A model generated the notes under the pieces. The model saw only the letters and a program-made list of their open reading frames with translations, was not told the origin of the DNA and searched no databases. Below are positions 54,318 through 63,549 of a stretch of 64,000 nucleotides of DNA, in pieces. The number at the start of each line of letters is the position of its first letter. The first letter of the stretch is position 1. A program made the translations under genes and the position numbers. Source of the stretch: Vibrio chagasii (lineage in GTDB: Bacteria; Pseudomonadota; Gammaproteobacteria; Enterobacterales; Vibrionaceae); contig NZ_AP025466.1 of the NCBI RefSeq assembly GCF_024347355.1, positions 868,001 through 932,000 of the forward strand, given 5' to 3'.

Positions 54318-56090
54318 TTACTTGTACGCTAGCGCGGTTGGTGCATCGCTACTGCTTTCCGCAAGCGGTTCAAATTCATTGATGGCGTTGATCTCTACGC
54401 CCATAGAGATATTGGTCACGCGCTCCAAAATCAGCTCAACAACCACAGGCACTTTGTGCTTGTTCATGAGCTCTTTGGCTTGCTCAAACGCTGCTGCAAT
54501 TTGGTCTGGTTCGCGAACACGAATCGCCTTACAACCAAGGCCTTCAACAACAGCAACATGGTCAACACCGTAGCCTTCAAGCTCTGGCGCATTCTGGTTA
54601 TCAAATGCCAGTTGCACACAGTAATCGATATCAAACTGACGCTGCGCTTGGCGAATCAAGCCTAAGTAGGAGTTATTCACCAGTACATGGATATATGGCA
54701 GGTTGAATTGGGCACCTACTGCTAGCTCTTCAATCATGAATTGGAAGTCGTAGTCACCGGAGATAGCGACGATATCGCGATCCGGATCCGCAGCTCGCAC
54801 ACCCAATGCCGCAGGTGTTGTCCAACCAAGCGGGCCAGCCTGACCACAGTTGATCCAATGTCGAGGCTTGTACACATGAAGGAACTGCGCTGCGGCAATC
54901 TGCGACAAGCCGATAGTGCTGACGTAGCAAGTATCACGACCAAATGCTTTGTTCATCTCTTCATAAACGCGCATCGGTTTCATCGGTGCTTCATCGAAAT
55001 TAGTTTTGCGTAGCATGGTCGATTTGCGCTCCTGACACTCACCTACCCAACCACTTCGATTTGGTAATTTACCTGCATCGCGCCACTCTTTAGCGACTTC
55101 AACCATGAGCTCAAGTGCCGATTTTGCATCTGAAACAATGCCTAAATCAGGGCAGAACACGCGGCCAATTTGGGTTGGTTCAATATCGACATGAACAAAC
55201 TTACGACCTTCGGTGTAAACATCGACAGAGCCGGTGTGACGGTTGGCCCAACGGTTACCCACGCCAAATACAAAGTCAGAGTTCAGCATGGTTTCATTAC
55301 CGTAACGATGAGAGGTTTGTAGACCCACCATACCCGCCATTAGCTCATGATCATCTGGGATAGAGCCCCACCCCATCAAGGTTGGAATTACTGGTACACC
55401 TGTGATCTCAGCAAACTGCTGCAGCAGCTCAGATGCGCCTGCGTTGATAACACCACCACCTGAGACAATCAGAGGTTTTTCAGCTTGTGCCATCATGGTG
55501 AGTGCTTTCTCAACCTGTTCGCGAGTCGCTTTGGGTTTGTATGGTTCAAGCGGCTCGTAGGTATCAATATCGAACTCAATTTCGGCTAACTGTACATCTA
55601 GAGGTAGGTCAATCAGCACAGGGCCAGGACGTCCTGAACGCATCAAGTGAAAGGCTTTTTGAAAAGCGCGTGGCACTTGAGCTGGCTCCAGTACCGTAGT
55701 TGCCCACTTAGTGACAGGCTTGGCAATGGATTCGATGTCGACCGCTTGAAAATCTTCTTTATGAAGGCGAGCACGTGGAGCCTGACCAGTAATACATAGG
55801 ATAGGGATCGAGTCAGCCGATGCCGAATAAAGGCCTGTGATCATATCCGTCCCTGCTGGACCTGAAGTACCAATACACACACCAATATTATCTTGATTCG
55901 TACGTGTGTAACCTTCAGCCATGTGTGAGGCACCCTCTACATGTCGAGCTAAGACGTGATCGATCCCTCCGAGTTTTTTCATTGCTGCGTACATTGGGTT
56001 TATTGCTGCGCCGGGAACACCAAATGCGATGTCTACTCCTTCACGTTTAAGCACTTCAACCGCTGCTTCAATCGCTTTCATAATTGCCAT
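54318..56090 (-). CDS. gcl: Glyoxylate carboligase
   Basis: A 590-residue ThDP enzyme that condenses two glyoxylates to tartronate semialdehyde and CO2. Seen are [20 protein letters not shown] near 24, ending in a ThDP-binding region without the usual catalytic Glu as known for Gcl ([18 protein letters not shown] follows), [19 protein letters not shown] near 276, and the ThDP site [17 protein letters not shown] near 445 with [13 protein letters not shown]. The start lies 19 bp from a TTGTATACAA palindrome, which would overlap the leader. Confidence 0.96.
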   Translation of the reverse strand: MAIMKAIEAAVEVLKREGVDIAFGVPGAAINPMYAAMKKLGGIDHVLARHVEGASHMAEGYTRTNQDNIGVCIGTSGPAGTDMITGLYSASADSIPILCITGQAPRARLHKEDFQAVDIESIAKPVTKWATTVLEPAQVPRAFQKAFHLMRSGRPGPVLIDLPLDVQLAEIEFDIDTYEPLEPYKPKATREQVEKALTMMAQAEKPLIVSGGGVINAGASELLQQFAEITGVPVIPTLMGWGSIPDDHELMAGMVGLQTSHRYGNETMLNSDFVFGVGNRWANRHTGSVDVYTEGRKFVHVDIEPTQIGRVFCPDLGIVSDAKSALELMVEVAKEWRDAGKLPNRSGWVGECQERKSTMLRKTNFDEAPMKPMRVYEEMNKAFGRDTCYVSTIGLSQIAAAQFLHVYKPRHWINCGQAGPLGWTTPAALGVRAADPDRDIVAISGDYDFQFMIEELAVGAQFNLPYIHVLVNNSYLGLIRQAQRQFDIDYCVQLAFDNQNAPELEGYGVDHVAVVEGLGCKAIRVREPDQIAAAFEQAKELMNKHKVPVVVELILERVTNISMGVEINAINEFEPLAESSSDAPTALAYK

Positions 56091-56108
56091 TCGAACCTCC
56101 AGCTCAGA

Positions 56109-56118
56109 TTGTATACAA
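56109..56118. promoter_or_regulatory. Putative GntR operator for gcl
   Basis: Perfect TTGTATACAA within ATTGTATACAAT, 19 bp upstream of gcl. Confidence 0.65.
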
Positions 56119-56254
56119 TTAAATTAACTTTTGTGTACTATGAATCATCCTCAGCATTTATCAAGCCCAATTTGAAACAATTTTGTTACATCAACCTATC
56201 CTATTGAACAGCAAACAAGACTGAAAACCTTACAATTCATTGCTTTACATAAAA

Positions 56255-56272
56255 TATCTTTACGTAAAAATA
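56255..56272. promoter_or_regulatory. MarR-type palindrome upstream of aceB/gcl
   Basis: TATCTTTACGTAAAAATA, a near-palindrome (one mismatch per arm) that matches 16 of 18 bases of the inverse of the site at 59217-59234 beside a marR gene. Confidence 0.4.
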
Positions 56273-56362
56273 AATTACAAAAAGATCAAATGATAAATAA
56301 ATGTTAAATACCATTTGCTTGTTTACAATTTCTACAATATAAATACCGTTAAAAAGAACATT

Positions 56363-56372
56363 TTGTATACAA
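56363..56372. promoter_or_regulatory. Putative GntR operator for aceB
   Basis: Perfect palindrome TTTTGTATACAAAA (56361-56374), 33 bp upstream of aceB. Confidence 0.65.
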
Positions 56373-56404
56373 AATGACATCGTATTGTGTAAAGGAGACA
56401 AGCA

Positions 56405-58030
56405 ATGATGAATGACGTGAAAGAAAGAGAAGAAACACTGTGTATGCAGGTACTTGGGAATATGGACAACCCCGAGTACAAAGAGATCTTGTCTAAAGAT
56501 GCATTGAAGTTCTTAGAAGCTATCGTTAACAAGTTTGGAGATCGCCGTCATGCCCTGCTAAATGATCGCGACACAAAACAAGCGCAATATGATGATGGTG
56601 AGCTACCTAATTTTAGAAAGGACACTATCTCTATTCGTCAGAATAAAGAGTGGAAAGTCGCAACACCGCCACCAGAGCTACTGGATCGTCGCGTAGAGAT
56701 CACAGGCCCTATCGAGAGAAAGATGGTGATCAACGCATTAAACTCAGGTGCGAAAGTCTTCATGTGCTGTTTTGAGGATGCGTCTTCCCCAACTTGGGCC
56801 AACATGGTCGAAGGGCAAATTAACTTAAGAGATGCCAACTTAGGCACCATCAGCTATTTCGATGAGAAGAAACAAAAGAACTACCAGCTAAACAGCGACC
56901 CTGCGTTGTTAATCGCTCGCCCTCGTGGAATCCATCTACCTGAACAATCGATTCAATTCAACAATCAACCTATTGCGGGTTGTCTGATGGACTTTGCGTT
57001 GTACTTTTTCCACAACTATCAATCACGAGCGCAGCAAGGGTTGGGCGTTTACTACTACATTCCAAAGCTTGAGAGCATGGAAGAAGCACAATGGTGGGAC
57101 GACATTTTCAGTTTCACTGAGAACTATTTCAACGTCGCAAAAGGCACCATCCGTGCGACCGTATTGATTGAAACGCTGCCAGCCGTTTTCCAAATGGAAG
57201 AGATCTTGTACGCCATGCGCGATCACATCGTTGCGATGAACTGCGGCCGTTGGGATTACATCTTCAGCTACATTAAAACACTGAAAAATCATAAAGATCG
57301 TATCTTGCCAGACCGTCACGGGATCGGAATGGATCAAGAATTCCTTAACGCATACAGCCAACTGCTGGTTCGTACTTGTCACGCTCGTGGAGCACTGGCG
57401 ATGGGGGGCATGTCAGCCTTCATTCCAGCAAAAGATCCACAAGAGATGGAGCGTGTTACCGCCAAGGTTATTGAAGACAAACAAAGAGAATCGCAAAACG
57501 GCCACGATGGCACATGGGTCGCGCACCCTGCCTTAGTTGCTTTAGCGATGTCGATCTTCGACAAGCACCTTGATGGCAAGGTGAATCAAATGGATTTCCA
57601 AAGCCCTGAGCACACGATCAATGCCGACACCTTACTTAAACCATGTGAAGGCAGCCGCGACGAGGCCGGCGTACGCAAGAATATCCGTATTGCGTTGTAT
57701 TACATCGAGGCTTGGATCCAAGGCTACGGCTGTGTACCTATCTACGGACTAATGGAAGATGCCGCCACCGCGGAGATCTCAAGAGCCAACATTTGGCAAT
57801 GGATCCATCATGGCGTCACGCTCGATGACGGCCAAACCTTTACCAAACAACTGTTCCACTCTTGGCTTTACCAAGAGTTAGACACAATAAAACACGAAGT
57901 CGGTGACTCGCGCTATGCAGCAGGTCGATTTGAAGAGACGGCTGATCTTTTCTACCAACTTTCTACCGCCGAAGAGTTCGCTGCCTTCCTAACTTTACCC
58001 AGCTATGGGCTTTTGCAAGAATCCAGCTAG
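56405..58030 (+). CDS. aceB: Malate synthase A
   Basis: A 541-residue malate synthase A that joins glyoxylate and acetyl-CoA to malate. Motifs are NSGAKVFMCCFEDASSPTW near 112, KGTIRATVLIETLPAVFQME near 244, with the catalytic Arg, and MNCGRWDYIFSYIKTLK near 279. aceA is not adjacent, so here it probably handles glyoxylate from ureidoglycolate rather than isocitrate. AAAGGAG precedes ATG 56405 (a second ATG follows directly). Confidence 0.95.
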   Translation: MMNDVKEREETLCMQVLGNMDNPEYKEILSKDALKFLEAIVNKFGDRRHALLNDRDTKQAQYDDGELPNFRKDTISIRQNKEWKVATPPPELLDRRVEITGPIERKMVINALNSGAKVFMCCFEDASSPTWANMVEGQINLRDANLGTISYFDEKKQKNYQLNSDPALLIARPRGIHLPEQSIQFNNQPIAGCLMDFALYFFHNYQSRAQQGLGVYYYIPKLESMEEAQWWDDIFSFTENYFNVAKGTIRATVLIETLPAVFQMEEILYAMRDHIVAMNCGRWDYIFSYIKTLKNHKDRILPDRHGIGMDQEFLNAYSQLLVRTCHARGALAMGGMSAFIPAKDPQEMERVTAKVIEDKQRESQNGHDGTWVAHPALVALAMSIFDKHLDGKVNQMDFQSPEHTINADTLLKPCEGSRDEAGVRKNIRIALYYIEAWIQGYGCVPIYGLMEDAATAEISRANIWQWIHHGVTLDDGQTFTKQLFHSWLYQELDTIKHEVGDSRYAAGRFEETADLFYQLSTAEEFAAFLTLPSYGLLQESS

Positions 58031-58109
58031 GCGTCTTGCGGCGATTCAAACAGTGCACTGATTAATGCTCTGTTTGAAATAGCCAAGCCCCTGAAAATTA
58101 GGAGATAAC

Positions 58110-58550
58110 ATGGGAAGTTTGACTCTACAACAAGCGTTAACCATCATAGATGGCACCTTTAAAGCAGGCAAAAAGATTCACACAGAGCCCCTCACTGTTG
58201 CTGTGTTAGACAGCGGTGGCAAACTGATTTCTCTGCAACGTCAAGATGGCTCCAGCATGATGCGACCTGATATCGCCATTGCTAAAGCCTGGGGCGCACT
58301 CGCACTAGGGTGTTCCTCAAGAAAACTCGCCCAAGATGCTGACAACAGGCCAGCATTTATCTCCGCCGTGAATGTACTCGCACATGGAAACATGGTGCCA
58401 GTACCAGGGGGCTTACTGATTCGAGACAAGGATAAAACGGTAATCGGTGCTATTGGTGTCAGCGGCGACATATCAGACATAGATGAAAGCTGCGCCATCA
58501 ACGGAATTGGCTGCGCAGAACTGTTTAGCGACGAGATGCTGCAAGCTTAA
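58110..58550 (+). CDS. GlcG/HbpS-like protein
   Basis: A 146-residue GlcG/HbpS-family protein. It has the family core TVAVLDSGGKLISLQRQDGSSMMRPDIAIAKA-type region (split: AVLDSGGKLISLQR, then IAIAKAWGALALG) and GGLLIRDKDKTVIGAIGVSGD near 104. GlcG genes often accompany glycolate/glyoxylate genes; the biochemical role is unclear. It follows aceB by 79 bp with TAGGAGA upstream, so they likely form an operon closed by a terminator. Confidence 0.88.
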   Translation: MGSLTLQQALTIIDGTFKAGKKIHTEPLTVAVLDSGGKLISLQRQDGSSMMRPDIAIAKAWGALALGCSSRKLAQDADNRPAFISAVNVLAHGNMVPVPGGLLIRDKDKTVIGAIGVSGDISDIDESCAINGIGCAELFSDEMLQA

Positions 58551-58580
58551 TGCAGAAATAGAGACAACTTAAAAAAAGAA

Positions 58581-58607
58581 AACCGAAGCCTTATGCTTCG
58601 GTTTTTT
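58581..58607. terminator. Terminator after GlcG-like gene
   Basis: Arms AACCGAAGC (58581-58589) and GCTTCGGTT (58595-58603), loop CTTAT, T run to 58607; an A run on the other side may also serve the convergent marR gene. Confidence 0.92.
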
Positions 58608-58634
58608 AATGAATCTAAAAAGAGATAAGCGAAC

Positions 58635-59123
58635 CTACTCGTAGGCACTCAACCAAGTTTTTAAGAGTTGGTTAGTGTTTTTCTTCTGGCTAGCCGATAA
58701 AGACTTAACCAGTTTTTTCTGCATTTCGACATGCTCAGTCATCATCTCATCAATAAGAACTAAACCATCTTTGGTCAATTTCACGCTGACGCTGCGTCGA
58801 TCTTCTTTACTGTGCTCGCGGCTGATTAACCCTTTAGCTTCCAGTTTATCAAGACGATTAGTCATCGCACCTGATGTCAGCATCATTGACCCAATAAGCT
58901 CAGAAGGCGTTAGTCGGTATGGCTTTCCAGAACGTCGCAAGGTCGCCAATACATCAAACTCGCCCAATTTCATGTCGTATTTTTTATGAAGGTCGGCAAC
59001 TTGCGTCTCCATATACTTGGCAATACGCATAATCCGGCCCATCATTGCCATAGGCTCAGTTTCTAATTCGGGCTTTTCCTTTGCCCATTGCTCTACAACG
59101 CGGTCGATAGCATCCATTTGCAA
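58635..59123 (-). CDS. MarR-family transcriptional regulator
   Basis: A 162-residue MarR protein. The winged helix is LATLRRSGKPYRLTPSELIGSMMLTSGAMTNRLDKLEAKGLI (about residues 61-102, quoted in part) with the wing SREHSKEDRRSVSVKLT. It is divergent from an EamA permease; two similar sites lie between the two genes, so it likely represses both. A third matching site in the gcl/aceB gap hints at wider control. The ligand is unknown. Confidence 0.88.
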   Translation of the reverse strand: MQMDAIDRVVEQWAKEKPELETEPMAMMGRIMRIAKYMETQVADLHKKYDMKLGEFDVLATLRRSGKPYRLTPSELIGSMMLTSGAMTNRLDKLEAKGLISREHSKEDRRSVSVKLTKDGLVLIDEMMTEHVEMQKKLVKSLSASQKKNTNQLLKTWLSAYE

Positions 59124-59156
59124 TCTAGCTCCGTTATTAGTCTGATTACTTTAAAC

Positions 59157-59174
59157 TAGTTTAACATAAAGATA
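59157..59174. promoter_or_regulatory. MarR-type site near marR
   Basis: TAGTTTAACATAAAGATA, 15 of 18 bases shared with 59217-59234, 34 bp upstream of marR. Confidence 0.45.
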
Positions 59175-59216
59175 CTTTACAACCACTAGTTCTCAGTATA
59201 CAGTTCACACAACAGT

Positions 59217-59234
59217 TATCTTAACGTAAAGATA
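59217..59234. promoter_or_regulatory. MarR-type palindrome before EamA gene
   Basis: TATCTTAACGTAAAGATA, an 18-bp near-palindrome ending six bases before the permease start, well placed to block it. Confidence 0.55.
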
Positions 59235-59240
59235 TTTTAG

Positions 59241-60134
59241 ATGAACATATTATTAGCAATGATTCCCGCATTCTTCTGGGGAACAACTTATGCAGTGACG
59301 CAATTTACGCTACAGGAGTGGCCACCACTATTACTAGGTGCTTTGCGTGCATTACCTGCTGGTTTGTTATTGCTAGCGGTAAAACCGACACTGCCGAAAA
59401 AAAGCGAGTGGCAAATCATTTTCACTCTAGGCCTGATCAACATCGCGACCTTCTTTGGTTTGATCTTCGTGATGGCACTGACACTGCCTTCAGCGATTTC
59501 GGGTGTGGGTATGATCTCTGTGCCTGTGTTCGCAATGATCTTCCACTGGGTAGTGAAAAAGCAGCGCCCACATTTGATTCAAGCCTTGTCAGGTATTGGA
59601 CTGGTCACCTTGGCGTGGATTCTATTCAACCCAAGCCAAATCGCATTGAACCCTATCGGTTTAGGTGCCATGTTTGCCGCGATCATGTGTATCGTTATTG
59701 GCAGCAGCATTACCAAATCACTGGGTAATCGCATGCACTGGTGGAAGGTGCTGACATGGCAGCTGATTCTGGGCGGTGCAATCTTGTCTGTCGCGTCTGG
59801 CGTTCATGCCTTCATCGATCCGCAACCTTATGTGAATGCTGTGACTCATTTCGATACTCGTAACGCAATGGGCTTGGTTTGGGTAATTGGGCTAAACACA
59901 GCACTGGGTTACGGTATGTATGTATGGCTACTACAACGTATGACTGTGGTTGATTTTACCTTTGGTGGTATCGCCAACCCAGTAGCGGGCATCGTGACAG
60001 GTATGGTGTTAATAGGCGAATCCTTCACTGCGGTACAATACTCACTCATGACAGGCATGATCATTATGTCACTGCTACCACAGCTGATTCTTGCAATCCG
60101 ACAGTCCAAGACAGTCAAACCCGTTACGCAGTAA
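59241..60134 (+). CDS. EamA/DMT-family permease
   Basis: A 297-residue drug/metabolite transporter with ten hydrophobic helices in two EamA halves. The first half starts AMIPAFFWGTTYAVTQFTLQ, typical of the family; the second ends GGIANPVAGIVTGMVLIGES. Probably exports a small metabolite. It is divergent from marR. The ribosome site is poor and partly covered by the MarR-type palindrome. Confidence 0.88.
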   Translation: MNILLAMIPAFFWGTTYAVTQFTLQEWPPLLLGALRALPAGLLLLAVKPTLPKKSEWQIIFTLGLINIATFFGLIFVMALTLPSAISGVGMISVPVFAMIFHWVVKKQRPHLIQALSGIGLVTLAWILFNPSQIALNPIGLGAMFAAIMCIVIGSSITKSLGNRMHWWKVLTWQLILGGAILSVASGVHAFIDPQPYVNAVTHFDTRNAMGLVWVIGLNTALGYGMYVWLLQRMTVVDFTFGGIANPVAGIVTGMVLIGESFTAVQYSLMTGMIIMSLLPQLILAIRQSKTVKPVTQ

Positions 60135-60156
60135 AAGCTGCAAACTAAACTATAAA

Positions 60157-60186
60157 AACGCGCCTTAAATTGGCGCGTTATTTATT
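60157..60186. terminator. Terminator after EamA gene
   Basis: Arms AACGCGCC (60157-60164) and GGCGCGTT (60172-60179) with a 7-base loop and a T-rich tail; convergent with the MFS gene. Confidence 0.85.
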
Positions 60187-60221
60187 AATGGTCGTTACAA
60201 AACTTAAGCCAAATCCTAAAT

Positions 60222-61487
60222 CTAATCAATATATCGAACCTTGGTCATCATCAACCCAAGGGCAGCCAACACTTGAGCCACAAAACAGCTGACAAAGAGT
60301 ACCGGCAAACCAAACATTGTCACCAAGTATCCAGAAGCAGCCAGACCAAATGGCATCAAGAGTTTAAACAAAGACCCTGTAATTCCAGCAACACGACCAA
60401 GGTGCTTTTCCTCGAATGCTTCTTGACGATAGCTCCAAATACAAATACTGCTGTATACGCCAATCGCACTCACCCACAAGAACGACATCATCAATACGCC
60501 TTTTTCAATAAAAACCATGTGCGCTGAAGTCATACCTTGCAGTAAATAGCTTTGACTCAGCAATGCAGGGAACAAGAATCCAAACGCCTCTAAAACAATA
60601 GATAAAATAAGCAGCACGCCAAGCCCGATGCGCTTTCTAACCTTATCAGCGGTAAAAGAACCTAATAGTCCACCGACACCAGACGCCGCGATCAAGTAAC
60701 CCACCTCGATATGACTGAGCGCTAATTCAGCTTTGGCAAAATAGATGGCTTGAATCCAGAAAATTGCACCCGTAGTATTGATCACCATTACGACCAAGGT
60801 GATGTGCCACATGTTTTTGTTCGCATATAAGATCAACCAACCCTCTTTAAGCGCACTCAGCACCGACTGTTGAGCGACGGGGGCTGATGGCTTGAATTCC
60901 AGCTTATTGAGCTGCCAAAACGCTAGCACATACATCCCCGCAATAAGCAAAAACACGTTATGTAACGCAGACAATAAAAGCAGCCCCCCAGACAAAACTG
61001 GGCCAACAGTTTCTAACAAACTGTACAAAGAACTCATTCTCGCGGTGGCGGTATTTTGCATGTGCTGAGGTAAAACATTTTTCATCATCCCAATACGCGC
61101 ATTGTGGTAACCATAGTTAAACGCCATCATCAGGAATGCGCACGGAAACAGTGCGTACAAAGGGTTCGGCAACCATCTCACTGCAATATAAGAGACGACC
61201 AATACTGCTGCTTGCCCGATCAACATGCATTGTGACCACTGCTTTTTATTAAACCTGTCAACCCAAACACCGATGAACAGAGCTAATAGTAGGTTGGGTA
61301 AAAACTCGACGGCTCTCATCCAACCCATCATCTCTGAAGACTCTGTCAACTCGTAAACCAACAAGGGCAGAGCAAGGTCATAAATCTTGGTACCAAAGGC
61401 AACAAAGAACGCTGTTGAGAACAAAACAATAAAGCTTGAGCTTTTCCAAATAGAGGGTGATGCCCCTGCACCTTTTACACTTTCCAT
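60222..61487 (-). CDS. MFS transporter (sgrR neighbour)
   Basis: A 421-residue MFS protein with about twelve helices, similar in outline to enterobactin-exporter-like or macrolide-exporter-like carriers. Seen are FATAFFVAFGTKIYDLALPLLVYELT-like start (FSTAFFVAFGTKIYDLALPL), FIGVWVDRFNKKQWSQCML near 74 as the loop 2-3 signature. It is divergent from an SgrR-like regulator across 91 bp, so it is probably that regulator's target and a sugar or sugar-phosphate-related exporter, as SetA is for E. coli SgrR. Confidence 0.85.
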   Translation of the reverse strand: MESVKGAGASPSIWKSSSFIVLFSTAFFVAFGTKIYDLALPLLVYELTESSEMMGWMRAVEFLPNLLLALFIGVWVDRFNKKQWSQCMLIGQAAVLVVSYIAVRWLPNPLYALFPCAFLMMAFNYGYHNARIGMMKNVLPQHMQNTATARMSSLYSLLETVGPVLSGGLLLLSALHNVFLLIAGMYVLAFWQLNKLEFKPSAPVAQQSVLSALKEGWLILYANKNMWHITLVVMVINTTGAIFWIQAIYFAKAELALSHIEVGYLIAASGVGGLLGSFTADKVRKRIGLGVLLILSIVLEAFGFLFPALLSQSYLLQGMTSAHMVFIEKGVLMMSFLWVSAIGVYSSICIWSYRQEAFEEKHLGRVAGITGSLFKLLMPFGLAASGYLVTMFGLPVLFVSCFVAQVLAALGLMMTKVRYID

Positions 61488-61578
61488 TTCTCATTCCTTT
61501 TAAAAACAATCGAATAACTCTATTATCGAGATTAAAAGATGAAGAAAAATAGAAAGATTAAACAAGGATTTCACCTTT

Positions 61579-63315
61579 ATGTATTACTGGAAGGCTCTAG
61601 CATTTTTACGTTCTCGGGTACTCGTTAACCAACCGACTTCACTCTCTTTAACTGAAGTAACGAATGCGCTAGGTTGTACCAAACGTAACGCTCAATTGGT
61701 GATCAAAAAGCTAGTCAGCGAAGGTTGGGTTGACTGGAAGTCAGGAGTTGGCAGAGGCAACCTACCCACACTCACGCTATTAAAAAGCCTGGACAGTGAG
61801 CTTGAGGTACGAATAGATGAGTTGCTCTCTGATAATAAAGTTGACCAAGCATTGGAGCTGGTTGATGAATCACAACGGGATCAGTTTCTACTGGGTTATA
61901 TCAGCCGCTATCAAAGCTTGCCGACTGAACTAGATATTCTGCAAATCCCTTTTTATCGAGGGACACACAGTCTGGACCCGATAAAAGTCACACGACGCAC
62001 TGAAGCTCACATCACTAGCTACCTTTTTAGTAACTTACTACGTTTCAACAAGTCAACTCAGTCGTTTGATGGTGATCTTGCCATTGATTGGTACCAAACA
62101 GAGCACCGTTGGCACTTCACGTTACGCAAAGGCTTAGTCTTTCATGACGGTTCACCGATTCTAGCGCAAGACGTCAAAGCACACTTTCAACGTCTGATAG
62201 GCAGCAGTCATCACAATAGTCAGCAATTTAAATGCATCTCCGCTATTACTGTTATCGATCCGCTCCACCTCTGTTTCGATATCAATGCCAACACAGGCTA
62301 CCTTCCATCACTGCTATCGTGCTCCGCTGCGGGTGTTGCCAAAGAAGTGGGAGGGAAAATCATTGGTAGCGGCAGCTTTAAATTGGTGGAACAGTCCGAA
62401 TGGCTAACCAGACTCGAGGTTTTCAGCTCCTACCATGGGCACCGACCTTGGGTAGACGGTATAGAAATTTGGAATGTTGGTGATAAAGCCAAAGACTATG
62501 AAATGCACTGCGATATTGTTCACTCACACCCACATTACCAACACTCATCCATCTCAAACGAGCTTGCCGAGATAGAACAGTGGGAAAAGGGGTGCGAGTA
62601 CGCTGTGATAAACCCACATCGACACACTTGGCTATCAAACCCACAACACCTTAAATCACTGAGTGAATTACTACGTTTGCTAGGGATCGCAAAAGACATA
62701 TCTCTGGACACCGTCGGCTACGCCGAGGGGATGCTATCGACGTCCAATCAATCAACACAGCCAAAGATAGAAACGGCGAATAACCAAAGCCCACTCCAAA
62801 TGGCCCGACAATTCGCTGACCAGCTTAGCAAGCCTAAACAACCGTTAAAGATCCTAACCTATCAGCTGTTTGACCACATAAAAATGGCTCGCCACTATTG
62901 TGATCGGTTAAATGAACTTGGTTTTATCTGCGAATATCAAGTGCTCGAGTTCCCTGAATTTTGTCAGCCAGATAACCTAAAAGATGCTGACATATTAATT
63001 AGCGGCGAAGTGTTTTCAGATAACCTCGATAACAGTTGGATGGGGTGGCTACAAAGTTCTATCGCATTAGAAGTTTGCCTCACTGATGAGCAAAAACAGT
63101 GGCGAGATGAAAGCCTTGAACGGCTTTGGAAAATCACCGATTACCAACAACGACAACCTGTCTTCCTAGACATAGAAGCGCAATTGATCACATTCGGAAT
63201 CTATCGACCAATTTTCCACGTTAAACAGCAGCTCAATTATGCCAAAACCGTGAACCCTGTGGAGCAGTTGGCGAACGGTTGGATTGATTTTAACCAAATC
63301 ACTATGCGCCGCTAA
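61579..63315 (+). CDS. SgrR-like transcriptional regulator
   Basis: A 578-residue regulator with an N-terminal winged helix (residues 1-100: LTEVTNALGCTKRNAQLVIKKLVSEGWVDW in part, then SGVGRGN) and a long solute-binding-protein-like domain (SBP_bac_5, about 120-578: DLAIDWYQTEHRWHFTLRKG, LVFHDGSPILAQDVKAHFQRL). SgrR in E. coli senses sugar-phosphate stress. Divergent from an MFS gene, its likely target. No sgrS-type RNA is evident in the 91-bp gap. Confidence 0.88.
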   Translation: MYYWKALAFLRSRVLVNQPTSLSLTEVTNALGCTKRNAQLVIKKLVSEGWVDWKSGVGRGNLPTLTLLKSLDSELEVRIDELLSDNKVDQALELVDESQRDQFLLGYISRYQSLPTELDILQIPFYRGTHSLDPIKVTRRTEAHITSYLFSNLLRFNKSTQSFDGDLAIDWYQTEHRWHFTLRKGLVFHDGSPILAQDVKAHFQRLIGSSHHNSQQFKCISAITVIDPLHLCFDINANTGYLPSLLSCSAAGVAKEVGGKIIGSGSFKLVEQSEWLTRLEVFSSYHGHRPWVDGIEIWNVGDKAKDYEMHCDIVHSHPHYQHSSISNELAEIEQWEKGCEYAVINPHRHTWLSNPQHLKSLSELLRLLGIAKDISLDTVGYAEGMLSTSNQSTQPKIETANNQSPLQMARQFADQLSKPKQPLKILTYQLFDHIKMARHYCDRLNELGFICEYQVLEFPEFCQPDNLKDADILISGEVFSDNLDNSWMGWLQSSIALEVCLTDEQKQWRDESLERLWKITDYQQRQPVFLDIEAQLITFGIYRPIFHVKQQLNYAKTVNPVEQLANGWIDFNQITMRR

Positions 63316-63549
63316 ATTGGTCAATTCTTAAACTAAAATTAAACCTCACAAAGAACAATGACTTTATTAAAATATCAATTGGTAAAAATATTTACTTCTC
63401 ATTGGTTATATTAGAGATTTAATTTCTACATTTCATTTCAATTAGAGACAAAAAGACAAACTTTTTCTCCGACGACCTCCTTATACTGTGCCACGTCATT
63501 AAGGCGCTACAAGCCTATGATTTAAAATAATTATTAATGAGTAGTCACC

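Larger units (their letters stand above)
56091..56404. promoter_or_regulatory. Divergent control region gcl / aceB
   Basis: 314 bp, AT-rich, no gene. It has two perfect GntR-type palindromes (56109-56118 and 56363-56372) next to each start and a MarR-type palindrome (56255-56272) between them. Confidence 0.7.
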
